Shown here: one piece after another, positions 33,413-43,595 of the stretch
Layout of the letters: every line of letters starts with the position of its first letter
Position numbering within the stretch: position 1 is the first letter of the stretch
Assembly (NCBI GenBank): GCA_021798955.1
Contig: JAJZBK010000017.1
Coordinates: 1-59,339, forward strand
Length of the DNA: 59,339 nt
From: Actinomycetes bacterium
Lineage (GTDB): Bacteria > Actinomycetota > Acidimicrobiia > Acidimicrobiales > RAAP-2
Direction: 5' to 3'
Notes under the pieces: generated by a model
Databases searched by the model: none
Told to the model about the DNA's origin: nothing
What the model saw: only the letters and a program-made list of their open reading frames with translations
Position numbers and translations under genes: made by a program

Positions 33413-34425
33413 CCACCACCGCCGAGCCGGTCCCGTCGGGCGAGGCACCGACGCCGGACGCGTCGGCTGCCGCTGTCGACCCGCCGCCGCTCGCCGTCAC
33501 CGACGCCGTTGCTCGCGCCCTCGCCGAGGACTTGTTGCCGCTGGGTGACCTGACGGCGTCGCTGGTCCCCGCCGCCGCCCACGCCTTGGTGCGGATCGTC
33601 AGCCGCGCCCACGGCGTGCTGGCCGGACGGGCGTGCGCCGCGGAGACCTTCCGGCAGGTCGATCCGGGCCTTGCCGTCACCTGGTACGCGGCCGACGGCT
33701 GGCGTCTGGCGCCGGGGTCGGTGGTGGCCCAGGTCGACGGGCCGCTGCGGAGCATCCTGTCGGCCGAGCGAACGGCCCTCAACTTCTTGGGTCACCTGTC
33801 CGGGGTGGCCAGCCTGACCCGGAGCTACGTCGATGCCGTGGCCGAGGCCAACCCCGCTACCCGGGTGCTCGATACCCGCAAGACGCTCCCGGGCCTCCGG
33901 GCCCTGCAGAAGGCGGCGGTCCGGGCCGGAGGTGGGTTCAACCACCGGGGGAGCCTGTCGGAGGCGGTCCTGGTGAAGGACAACCATCTCGGTGGCGTGA
34001 GCATCGCCGACGCGGTGGCCCGGGCTCGCGAGGCGTGGCCCGGGCGCATGGTCGAGGTCGAGTGCGATCGGGTGGACCAGGTCGAAGAAGCGGTGGTCGC
34101 CGGGGCCACCGTGGTGATGCTCGACAACATGCCCCTCGACGTCGTTGCCCAGAGCGTCCGACTGGTCCGGTCCAGCGGCACCGCCGCGCTGGTGGAGATC
34201 TCGGGTGGTGTAGACCTCGTTACGGCGCCCCTGTTCGCCGCGGCCGGGGCCGACCTCATCTCGGTGGGCCGGTTGACCCATTCGGCACCCGTGCTCGACC
34301 TGGGCTTCGACCTCGTGGCGCCCGGGTCGACCGGCTCGGGGGCGACCGGCTCGGGGGCGACCGGCTCGGGGGCGACCGGCTCGGGGGCGACCGGCTCGGG
34401 GGCGACCGGCTCGGGGGCAGCCTGA
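33409..34425 (+). CDS. nadC: Nicotinate-nucleotide pyrophosphorylase (quinolinate phosphoribosyltransferase)
   Basis: A 338-residue enzyme converting quinolinate and PRPP to nicotinate mononucleotide. ALAEDLLPLGDLTASLV, ALNFLGHLSGVASLT, TRKTLPGLRALQKAAVRAGGG (split here: TRKT... and HR in NHRGSLSEAVLVKDNH), EVECDRVDQ and LISVGRLTHSAPVLDLGFD are conserved. The ATG overlaps the nadB stop. The last ~30 residues are (TGSGA)6 plus Ala from a 15-bp tandem repeat and are beyond the normal end of the enzyme. Confidence 0.95.
   Translation: MTTTAEPVPSGEAPTPDASAAAVDPPPLAVTDAVARALAEDLLPLGDLTASLVPAAAHALVRIVSRAHGVLAGRACAAETFRQVDPGLAVTWYAADGWRLAPGSVVAQVDGPLRSILSAERTALNFLGHLSGVASLTRSYVDAVAEANPATRVLDTRKTLPGLRALQKAAVRAGGGFNHRGSLSEAVLVKDNHLGGVSIADAVARAREAWPGRMVEVECDRVDQVEEAVVAGATVVMLDNMPLDVVAQSVRLVRSSGTAALVEISGGVDLVTAPLFAAAGADLISVGRLTHSAPVLDLGFDLVAPGSTGSGATGSGATGSGATGSGATGSGATGSGAA
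34330..34419 (+). repeat. 15-bp tandem repeat x6 at the nadC 3' end
   Basis: ACCGGCTCGGGGGCG is repeated six times (the last copy ends GCA) and encodes (TGSGA)6. The nadC stop lies 4 bp later and the coaX start 9 bp later, so copy-number change would not disturb coaX. Confidence 0.95.
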
Positions 34426-34427
34426 GC

Positions 34428-35231
34428 ATGCTCCTCGCCATCGACGTCGGCAACACCGAGACCGTGGTGGGTCTGTTTACCGACGACCCCACCTCCCTGG
34501 TCGCGGCTGCTGCCGGAGAGCCTACGGGCCTCGCCCACCACTGGCGCCTCTCGACGGTGGCGGAGCGGACTGCCGACGAGCACGCCCTGCTCCTCACCCA
34601 GTTGCTCGACCTCGACGGCCTCGAGATCGAAGACGCGGTCACCGGTATCGCCGTCACCTCGTCGGTGCCCGCGGTCACGGCGAACCTTCGCCAGATGGCG
34701 ACCAGGTGGTTCGACGTCCCCACCGTCGTCCTCGAGCCCGGGGTGAAGACCGGGATGCCCATCCTCTACGACAACCCCAAGGAGGTCGGGGCGGACCGGA
34801 TCGCCAACGCGGTCGGGGCCTACGACCTGTTCGGCGGCCCCTGCGTGGTGGTCGACCTCGGGACGGCCACGACGTTCGACGCCATTTCGGCTGCCGGCGA
34901 GTACCTGGGTGGTGCCATCACGCCGGGGGTGGCCATCAGCCTCGACGCCCTCTTCGCCCACGCTGCCGCACTGCGGCGGGTCGAACTGGTCGAGCCGAGG
35001 AGCGTCGTGGGCAAGTCCACGGTCGAGTCGATCCAGTCGGGCGCCCTCTACGGGTTCGCCGGCCAGGTGGACGCCCTCTGCCGCCGCTTCGCCGCCGTGC
35101 TCGGGGAGGCCACCGTGGTGGCCACCGGTGGGCTGGCCGAGCTCATCGCCCCCTACGCCGAGGAGATCGAGTACGTGGAGCCGTGGCTGACCCTTCACGG
35201 GCTCCGGCTCGTCTTCGACCGCAACGCCTGA
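34428..35231 (+). CDS. coaX: Type III pantothenate kinase
   Basis: A 267-residue ASKHA-fold kinase for the first committed CoA step. MLLAIDVGNTETVVGLF is the phosphate-1 motif, with AVTSSVP-like AVTSSVPAV, GADRIANAVGAYDLFG, CVVVDLGTATTFDAIS, and GGAITPGVAISLDALF. ATG 34428 is 2 bp after the nadC stop. It is the last gene of the long folate/pantothenate/NAD run and joins panC-panD products to CoA. Confidence 0.95.
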   Translation: MLLAIDVGNTETVVGLFTDDPTSLVAAAAGEPTGLAHHWRLSTVAERTADEHALLLTQLLDLDGLEIEDAVTGIAVTSSVPAVTANLRQMATRWFDVPTVVLEPGVKTGMPILYDNPKEVGADRIANAVGAYDLFGGPCVVVDLGTATTFDAISAAGEYLGGAITPGVAISLDALFAHAAALRRVELVEPRSVVGKSTVESIQSGALYGFAGQVDALCRRFAAVLGEATVVATGGLAELIAPYAEEIEYVEPWLTLHGLRLVFDRNA

Positions 35232-35257
35232 CTGTCTGCCTCCGGTCCGTGGGGTGA

Positions 35258-35278
35258 CCGGCGCTGCTCAGGCGCCGG
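35258..35278. terminator. Hairpin at the coaX / polyprenyl synthase convergence
   Basis: CCGGCGC (35258-35264) and GCGCCGG (35272-35278) form a 7-bp stem with a 7-nt loop, overlapping the stop codon of the minus-strand gene. It sits in the 36-bp gap between convergent genes, so it may act in both directions. Confidence 0.45.
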
Positions 35279-36245
35279 GAAGACCGTCGAGCAGCGAGTT
35301 GGCTAGTTCGGCGAGGCTCCGCGCCAGCTCAGGCGACGCGCTGCCGGCAGCGGCTCGCTCCGCCTCTTGGACGTAGCGACGGGCTACGGCGACGGCGTTG
35401 GGGATCGCCGGGGAGGCGGCGATGATGCTCCGTGCCTTGTCGCGCTCGGGTTGCTCGAGCGGGCGTCCGAGCAGGACCCGCAGCTCGCGTCCGGCATCGG
35501 CGTCCCCCAGGGCGAGGAGGACCGGCAGGGTGTAGATGCCCTCGGCGAGATCTTGGCCGGCCGGCTTGCCGAGATCGTCCTCGGTGCCGACGACGTCGAG
35601 GATGTCGTCCCTGACCTGGAAGATCATGCCGAAGCTGCGACCGTAGGCGGTCAGTGCCTCGACTTCGGCACGGGGACGATGGCCGGTCAGGGCGCCGATG
35701 CGGCACGAGGTGGCCATCAGCGAGGCGGTCTTGCCCGAGATGGCGGCCGTGTACTCCTCGAGTGTCCGGTTCACCTGGAAGGCAGCCCGGACTTCGGCCA
35801 CTTGCCCCTGGCAGAGCTCGCCGAGGGTGGCGGCGAGCAGGCCGGCGATCTCGGTGCCGAGGCCGGCAGCGATCTCGGCCGAGCGAGCGAGCAGGAAGTC
35901 GCCGGCCACGATGGCGACGAGGTTGCCGAACCGGGCGTTCACGCTCGACACGTTGCGGCGCACGGTCGCCTCGTCCATCACGTCGTCGTGGTAGAGGGAC
36001 GCCAGGTGCACGAGCTCCACGGACACTCCCCCGAGAAGGTCCGCTCGAGTGGCCTCTTGTGCACCCGCCGTGGCTGCAGCCAGGGTGAGCGCCGGTCGCA
36101 ACCGCTTGCCGCCCGCGGCGATCAGGTGCGTGGTGACCCCGTCGAGGAACTCGTCGCCGGTCACCACGCAGTCGCGCAGCAACGGCTCGAGCCGGAGGAG
36201 GCTCGCATCGATGACGGGAAGACCGAGAAGCTCGACGACGTTCAC
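35268..36245 (-). CDS. Polyprenyl diphosphate synthase (long-chain trans-isoprenyl type)
   Basis: A 325-residue IspB/GrcC-like enzyme. The first Asp-rich motif is SLYHDDVMDEATVRR, the second IFQVRDDILDVVGTEDDLGKP, and GGKRLRPALTLAAA precedes the first. Bulky-residue positions before the first motif (LVHLASLYHDD) fit a long-chain product such as the menaquinone side chain. The GTG start at 36245 lies directly after AGGAA, with TATCGT (36255-36260, minus strand) 9 nt upstream, so the leader is very short. It is divergent from clpC. Confidence 0.92.
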   Translation of the reverse strand: MNVVELLGLPVIDASLLRLEPLLRDCVVTGDEFLDGVTTHLIAAGGKRLRPALTLAAATAGAQEATRADLLGGVSVELVHLASLYHDDVMDEATVRRNVSSVNARFGNLVAIVAGDFLLARSAEIAAGLGTEIAGLLAATLGELCQGQVAEVRAAFQVNRTLEEYTAAISGKTASLMATSCRIGALTGHRPRAEVEALTAYGRSFGMIFQVRDDILDVVGTEDDLGKPAGQDLAEGIYTLPVLLALGDADAGRELRVLLGRPLEQPERDKARSIIAASPAIPNAVAVARRYVQEAERAAAGSASPELARSLAELANSLLDGLPGA

Positions 36246-36321
36246 TTCCTACAGACGATAGGCGAGGATGCCGATGGTCGAGCAAGCGAACTGACGCGGG
36301 TGCGACCACGAGCGACGCCTG

Positions 36322-36327
36322 TAGACT
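36322..36327 (+). promoter_or_regulatory. TAGACT -10-like hexamer upstream of clpC
   Basis: 36 bp before the GTG; in between lies GGAGG at a good ribosome-binding distance, so clpC would have a normal leader. No -35 was recognised. Confidence 0.35.
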
Positions 36328-36363
36328 TCCCAGAGTAACCGAGCCGCGGATGGAGGCGGTCGA

Positions 36364-38919
<2,556 letters not shown>

Positions 38920-39013
38920 CCCGTTCGGGTCGCCCGTCCGGATCGGCCAGATGCCGGTCGGGCCGGCCAGGGATGGCCCGGCTCGGAGGCACTGCGAAGA
39001 CCACTACCGCCGT

Positions 39014-39039
39014 CTGGTCGCCCCTACGGGGGCGACCAG
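39014..39039 (+). terminator. 11-bp perfect stem with TACG loop downstream of clpC
   Basis: CTGGTCGCCCC (39014-39024) and GGGGCGACCAG (39029-39039) enclose TACG with a C-G closing pair, the C(UACG)G extra-stable tetraloop. It lies 95 bp after the clpC stop. There is no T-tract. Confidence 0.55.
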
Positions 39040-39042
39040 CGC

Positions 39043-39108
39043 GTCGGGGCCCCGCCCGGGGGTCGTCGGGGCCCCGCCTGGGGGTCGTCGGGGCCCCGCC
39101 TGGGGGTC
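39043..39108. repeat. 22-bp tandem repeat x3 in the clpC-radA gap
   Basis: GTCGGGGCCCCGCCYGGGGGTC repeated three times (C at Y in the first copy, T in the others). Each unit contains a CGGGGCCCCG palindrome. It is non-coding and directly follows the UACG hairpin. Confidence 0.9.
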
Positions 39109-39161
39109 GTCCCGACCGAGCTGTTGGCGCTCGGCGGTCAAGTCGCGGCACAGCCGGTCCC

Positions 39162-39167
39162 TACCAT
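39162..39167 (+). promoter_or_regulatory. TACCAT -10-like hexamer before radA
   Basis: 6 nt before the radA ATG, with no Shine-Dalgarno sequence; leaderless geometry. Confidence 0.5.
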
Positions 39168-39173
39168 GGCGAC

Positions 39174-40619
39174 ATGGCCAAGGCGACCACCCGACACCGC
39201 TGTCTCGACTGCGGTGCGACGACGGTGCGTTGGGTCGGGCGTTGTCCGTCGTGTGGCGAGTGGAACTCGCTCGTGGCCGAGGCAGCGCTCGACCCCCTGG
39301 TGCAGGCTGTCGATGCGCTCGACTTAGCCGCCCCGGTGCCGCTCGGCGAGGTCGACCCGTTGGCGGCGGCGGCGGTTCCGTCTGGTGTGGCCGAGTTCGA
39401 CCGGGTGCTCTCCGGGGGGCTCGTCCCGGGTTCGGCGACCCTGCTCGGCGGTGAACCGGGCATCGGCAAGTCGACGCTCCTGCTGCAAGTCCTGCGGTCG
39501 CGTGCTGCGGACGGGGCGCGAGTCCTGCTGGTCTCCGCCGAGGAGTCGGCTCACCAGGTGCGGCTGCGGGCCGAGCGGCTGGGGCCCGTCCCTGCGTCCC
39601 TGCTCGTCCTGGCGGCTACTGAGCTGGAGACGGTCGCCGCCGCCCTCGCCGCTACGGAGCCCGCCCTCGTCGTCGTCGACTCCGTCCAGGCTGTCTCGGC
39701 CGGCTCGAGCACCGGTGGAGGCGCTGGAGCCGGGCCGGCGGGACCGCCGGGGACCGTTGCCCAGGTGCGAGCGGTGGCGGACCGGCTGGTGTCGTTGGCC
39801 AAGCGTCAGAACGTCGCCCTGGTGCTCGTCGGTCACGTGACGAAGGACGGTGGGCTGGCCGGTCCGCGGACCCTCGAGCACCTGGTGGACACCGTCCTCT
39901 CCTTCGAGGGCGATCGCCACCACGCACTTCGTCTCCTGCGTGCGGTCAAGCACCGCTTCGGCCCGACCGGCGAGCTCGGCCTCTTCGAGATGGGCGACCA
40001 GGGGCTGACGCCCGTTGCCGACCCGGGGCGCCTCTTGCTCGGGGACCGGGTGACCGGTGTGCCGGGAGGGATCGTCCTCCCCGCGGTCGAGGGGCGCCGG
40101 ACCCTGCTCGTCGAGGTGCAGGCGCTGGTGACGCCCATGGCCCAGGCTCAGCCCAAACGGTCGGTGGTGGGGCTCGACGGCAGCCGGCTGGCCATGGTGC
40201 TCGCCGTGCTGGCCCGCCACGCTGGCCTCCCGGCGCTCGTCGCCGACGTCTTCGCGTCGGTGGCCGGCGGTGTCCGCGTCCTCGAGCCGGCTGCCGACCT
40301 GGCCCTCGGGCTCGCCGTGGCCTCGGCCATCGCCGGCGTCCCCCTGCCAGCTGATGCTGCCGCCGTGGGGGAGATCGGCCTGGCGGGTGAGGTGCGGCAG
40401 GTCACGGCGCTGGCGCGACGGCTCGAGGAGTGTGCCCGGCTGGGCTTCCACCGAATCGTCGTCCCCCGATCGGCGCCGTCGGGGCCACGAGGCGTCGAGC
40501 TCGTCCGGGTGGACACTCTGGGTGCCGCCTTGGCCGCGCTCGGCCTTGCCGGAAGCGGTCTCGACAGTGCCGGGCCGAGCCCCGGCGGAGGTCCGGGCCC
40601 AGGTACGATCGCTCCGTGA
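39174..40619 (+). CDS. radA: DNA repair protein RadA
   Basis: A 481-residue RadA (Sms), the RecA-like helicase that processes recombination intermediates. The zinc finger is CLDCGATTVRWVGRCPSCGEW (residues about 9-29, CxxC twice). The ATPase core has Walker A GGEPGIGKSTLL near residue 92 and VVVDSVQ. The RadA-specific KNRFG motif appears as KHRFGPTGELGLFEM, with His for Asn. The C-terminal Lon-like domain (about 300-460) is complete (SVVGLDGSRLAMVLAVL, GEIGLAGEVRQV). ATG 39174 gives the zinc finger at the N-terminus. It overlaps disA by 4 bp. Confidence 0.95.
   Translation: MAKATTRHRCLDCGATTVRWVGRCPSCGEWNSLVAEAALDPLVQAVDALDLAAPVPLGEVDPLAAAAVPSGVAEFDRVLSGGLVPGSATLLGGEPGIGKSTLLLQVLRSRAADGARVLLVSAEESAHQVRLRAERLGPVPASLLVLAATELETVAAALAATEPALVVVDSVQAVSAGSSTGGGAGAGPAGPPGTVAQVRAVADRLVSLAKRQNVALVLVGHVTKDGGLAGPRTLEHLVDTVLSFEGDRHHALRLLRAVKHRFGPTGELGLFEMGDQGLTPVADPGRLLLGDRVTGVPGGIVLPAVEGRRTLLVEVQALVTPMAQAQPKRSVVGLDGSRLAMVLAVLARHAGLPALVADVFASVAGGVRVLEPAADLALGLAVASAIAGVPLPADAAAVGEIGLAGEVRQVTALARRLEECARLGFHRIVVPRSAPSGPRGVELVRVDTLGAALAALGLAGSGLDSAGPSPGGGPGPGTIAP
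40604..40609 (+). promoter_or_regulatory. TACGAT -10-like hexamer before disA
   Basis: Inside the radA 3' end and 6 nt before the disA GTG. A possible internal leaderless promoter allowing disA expression apart from radA. Confidence 0.45.
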
Positions 40620-41707
40620 GCACGGCCCAGAGCTCCGCGTTGGGCGATGCCCTGGCGCTCGCGGCACCCGGCCGCCCCTTGCGCGAGGGCCTCGATCGTG
40701 TCCTCCAGGCCAAGCGCGGAGCGCTGGTCGTCGTGGGGGACCAGCCCGCCGTGCTGGCCATCTGCTCAGGCGGTTTCTTGCTCGACGCCGAGTTCAGCCC
40801 ACAGCGCCTCTCGGAGCTGGCGAAGATGGACGGCGCCATCGTGCTCACGCCGGATGCGACGCGGATCGCCCGGGCCAACGTCCACTTGATGCCCAAGGCA
40901 ACCATCCCCACCACTGAGACGGGGACCCGGCACCGGACCGCTGAGCGCGTAGCCCGTTCCCTCGACGTACCCGTGATCTCGGTGTCGGCCGCCATGTCGG
41001 TCATCACCGTCTACCGCAACGACCAGAAGTACCGACTGCAGCCCATCGGGTGGCTCCGTGATCGAGCCGACCAGGCGCTCGCCACCCTGCAGCGCTTTCG
41101 CAGCCGTTTCGACCAGGCCCTCAGCGCGCTCTCGACCCTCGAGGTCGAGGACACCGTTGCCGTCGGTGACGTCGTCGGCGTGCTGCAAGCAGCCGAGATG
41201 GTCGTCCGCATCGCCCGCGAGGTCGCCGGCTACGTCATCGAGCTTGGAGACGACGGGCGGCTCGTTCGGCTCCAGCTCGCCGAGCTGATGGACGGGGTGG
41301 CACCGGCCTTGCGGCTCGTCATCGAGGACTACCTCCACGACGCACCGGCCGAACCGACCGAGCGGGCCAAGGCCGTCGACCGAGCGGTGGCACTGCTGGC
41401 CGAACTGCCGTCGGAGGAGCTGCTCGACGTGCGTAAGGTGTCCGAGGTCCTGGCCTTCCCACCCGGCCTGGCTGAAGCGCAGGAAGGCGTCGAGCCCCGC
41501 GGCTACCGGCTCCTCCACCGCCTCCCCCGGTTCTCCGAGGCGCTCATCGACCGTATCGTCGACCGCTTCACCAGCCTGCCCCAGATCATGGGGGCGTCAC
41601 TCGCCGACCTCGAGGAGGTCGAAGGGGTGGGTGAGGCCAAAGCTCGCTCGGTGAAGGACGGACTCGCCCGCCTGGCCGAGGCCAGCATCCTCGAGCGCTA
41701 CCAGTAG
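40616..41707 (+). CDS. disA: Diadenylate cyclase (c-di-AMP synthase) DisA
   Basis: A 363-residue DisA. The DAC domain has the catalytic DGA (residues 72-74, KMDGAIVLTPD) and RHR (105-107, GTRHRTAERVA) motifs. A helical linker (about 140-290) and a C-terminal helix-hairpin-helix DNA-binding domain (ASLADLEEVEGVGEAKARSV) follow. It makes c-di-AMP from two ATP while scanning DNA and is restrained by RadA in other bacteria, matching the overlapping radA. c-di-AMP targets include RCK_C potassium regulators, two of which are encoded at 9.9-11.3 kb. Confidence 0.96.
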   Translation: MSTAQSSALGDALALAAPGRPLREGLDRVLQAKRGALVVVGDQPAVLAICSGGFLLDAEFSPQRLSELAKMDGAIVLTPDATRIARANVHLMPKATIPTTETGTRHRTAERVARSLDVPVISVSAAMSVITVYRNDQKYRLQPIGWLRDRADQALATLQRFRSRFDQALSALSTLEVEDTVAVGDVVGVLQAAEMVVRIAREVAGYVIELGDDGRLVRLQLAELMDGVAPALRLVIEDYLHDAPAEPTERAKAVDRAVALLAELPSEELLDVRKVSEVLAFPPGLAEAQEGVEPRGYRLLHRLPRFSEALIDRIVDRFTSLPQIMGASLADLEEVEGVGEAKARSVKDGLARLAEASILERYQ

Positions 41708-41780
41708 CAGCGGTCTGCCCGGAGTTGTCTCCGTGGGCGGGGGGGACCCTGCCCGGGGCGGAGGGGCCGGCGCCAGGGTG

Positions 41781-41786
41781 TACCCT
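41781..41786 (+). promoter_or_regulatory. TACCCT -10-like hexamer upstream of carD
   Basis: TANNNT match about 70 bp before the carD GTG, in the disA-carD gap. It also forms half of a small AGGGT/ACCCT stem (41775-41786). No -35 was recognised. Confidence 0.3.
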
Positions 41787-41855
41787 AGGAGGTCCCGTCC
41801 GCTGGTCTCGGCGTGCCAGACCGCCCACGACCGGGGCCCACCGCCAGGAGGCTCG

Positions 41856-42332
41856 GTGTTCGACATCGGTGACAAGGTCGTCTATCCGCACCACGGCGCG
41901 GCTGTGGTCGAACGGCGCGAGACCAAGGAGGCCTTCGGCAAGAAGCAGGAGTACCTGGTCCTCCGGCTCGCCTACGGCGACCTCACCTTGATGGTGCCGG
42001 CTGACAACACCGAGGGTGTCGGCTTGCGTGAAGTCATCAACGACGAGGAAGTCGAGGAGGTCTTCGCCGTCCTCCGCAAGAAGGAAGCGCGGATGCCGAC
42101 CAACTGGTCGCGGCGGTACAAGAACCACTCGGAGAAGCTTCGTTCGGGCGACATCTACCAGGTGGCCGAGGTGGTGCGGAACCTGTCGATCCGCGACAAG
42201 GACAAGGGGCTCTCGGCCGGCGAGAAGCGCATGCTGAGCCGGGCTCGGCAGATCTTGGTGTCGGAGCTCACCTTCGCGCTCGGCGTGGACGAGGAGGCAG
42301 CCGAGCAACGGCTCGACGAGGCCCTGCCCTGA
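41856..42332 (+). CDS. carD: CarD-family transcriptional regulator
   Basis: A 158-residue RNA polymerase-binding factor that stabilises the open complex, notably at rRNA promoters. The Tudor-like RID domain is at the N-terminus (FDIGDKVVYPHHGAAVVE, YLVLRLAYGDLTLMVPADN). The helical DNA-binding domain follows (MPTNWSRRYKNHSEKLRSGD, LSAGEKRMLSRARQILVSEL), with the conserved Trp in TNWSRRY. GTG 41856 follows AGGAGG. carD-ispD-ispF is the standard actinobacterial order. Confidence 0.97.
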   Translation: MFDIGDKVVYPHHGAAVVERRETKEAFGKKQEYLVLRLAYGDLTLMVPADNTEGVGLREVINDEEVEEVFAVLRKKEARMPTNWSRRYKNHSEKLRSGDIYQVAEVVRNLSIRDKDKGLSAGEKRMLSRARQILVSELTFALGVDEEAAEQRLDEALP

Positions 42333-42346
42333 CTGTCTCCGGTCCG

Positions 42347-42994
42347 GTGTGGACCGTGGTGGTCGCCGGCGGTTCGGGGCGTCGGTTCGGAGGTCTCAAG
42401 CAGTTCGCCACCGTGGGGGACCGACCGCTTGTCTCGTGGTCGATCGCTGCCGCCCGGTCGATCTCCGAGGGGGTGGTGGTGGTCGTCCCCGCGCAGGCGC
42501 ATCACGCCGCCGCCGAGTGGGCTGACGCACTTGTCGGCGCCGACGCGGTGGTTGCCGGAGGAGCGACACGTGCCGGTTCGGTGCGGGCCGGGCTTGCAGC
42601 CGTGCCCGACGAGGCTGGCGTCGTCGTGGTCCACGACGGTGCCCGGCCCCTTGCCACTCCCGACCTGTTCCGCACCGTGCTGGACGCCCTCGAGGACGCC
42701 GACGGTGCCGTGCCGGTGGTGCCGGTGGCCGACACCCTACGTCGTCAGGACGGAGCGGCCCTCGCCGATGCCGTCGATCGCACCGGGCTCGTGGCCGTGC
42801 AAACACCGCAGGGGTTCCGGGCAGGCATCCTGCGTCGGGCCCACGCCGGCGATCCCGAAGCGACCGACGACGCTGCACTGGTCGAACGAGTCGGCGGGTC
42901 GGTGGTCGTCGTCCCAGGTGAACCGACCAATCTGAAGGTGACCGGACCAGACGACCTCGCCATCGTCACGGCCCTTCTGGCGGTGGTCCGATGA
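42347..42994 (+). CDS. ispD: 2-C-methyl-D-erythritol 4-phosphate cytidylyltransferase
   Basis: A 215-residue MEP-pathway enzyme. VVVAGGSGRRFGGLKQF is the CTP-binding Gly-rich loop, VVVHDGARPL and QTPQGFRAGILRRAH are signatures, and TDDAALVERVGGSVVVVPG and NLKVTGPDDL close the fold. GTG 42347 is 14 bp after carD with no clear ribosome site, so coupling is likely. It feeds isoprenoid precursors to the polyprenyl synthase at 35.3 kb. Confidence 0.95.
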   Translation: MWTVVVAGGSGRRFGGLKQFATVGDRPLVSWSIAAARSISEGVVVVVPAQAHHAAAEWADALVGADAVVAGGATRAGSVRAGLAAVPDEAGVVVVHDGARPLATPDLFRTVLDALEDADGAVPVVPVADTLRRQDGAALADAVDRTGLVAVQTPQGFRAGILRRAHAGDPEATDDAALVERVGGSVVVVPGEPTNLKVTGPDDLAIVTALLAVVR

Positions 42995-43028
42995 GGGTCG
43001 AGGGCGGGAGCCACGTGGAGGGACACCG

Positions 43029-43595
43029 ATGAGCCCCCGCAGCGCAGGTGAGAAGCCCGCCACCCCGGCACTCCGGGTGGGCCAAGGGTTCGACGTCCAT
43101 CCGTTCTCCGACGACCCCAGCCGCCGCCTTCGCCTGGGTGGAGTCCACGTGGACGGACCCGGAGCGCGTGGGCTCGCCGGGCACAGCGATGCCGACGCCG
43201 TTGCCCACGCCTTGGCCGATGCCGTGCTCGGGGCCGCTGGCCTGGGCGATCTCGGGCGGCACGCTCCCGACACCGACGACCGGTGGGCGGGGGCCGACTC
43301 ACTGGCCATCCTCGCCATGGTGGTCGAACGGGCGCGCCAGGCGGGTTGGGTGGTGGTGAACGGCGACTGCACGGTGGTAGCCGAGCGCCCTCGGTTGGCT
43401 GCCTTCGTCGAGGCCATGGCGGAGCGTCTTGCCGTGGTGCTCGACGCGCCGGTGAACGTCAAGGCGACCCGCGCCGAGGGGCTGGGGGCGATCGGACGGG
43501 GCGAGGGGATCGCGTGCACGGCGGTCGTGCTGCTGGCCGCGGCCGGGAGCACGTCGGCTGCCGAACCGCTTGGCGCCTCGCAGGAGGAGTGGTGA
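43029..43595 (+). CDS. ispF: 2-C-methyl-D-erythritol 2,4-cyclodiphosphate synthase
   Basis: A 188-residue IspF. Zinc ligands are in GQGFDVHPF (Asp, His) and GLAGHSDADAVAHALADAVLGA (His). LGDLGRHAPDTDDRW corresponds to the family GDIGxHFPDTD, with Ala for Phe. NVKATRAEGLGAIGRGEGIA binds the cytidyl group. A ~15-residue N-terminal and ~20-residue C-terminal extension are non-conserved. The stop overlaps rlmB; the cysS gene usually found here in actinobacteria is missing. Confidence 0.94.
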   Translation: MSPRSAGEKPATPALRVGQGFDVHPFSDDPSRRLRLGGVHVDGPGARGLAGHSDADAVAHALADAVLGAAGLGDLGRHAPDTDDRWAGADSLAILAMVVERARQAGWVVVNGDCTVVAERPRLAAFVEAMAERLAVVLDAPVNVKATRAEGLGAIGRGEGIACTAVVLLAAAGSTSAAEPLGASQEEW

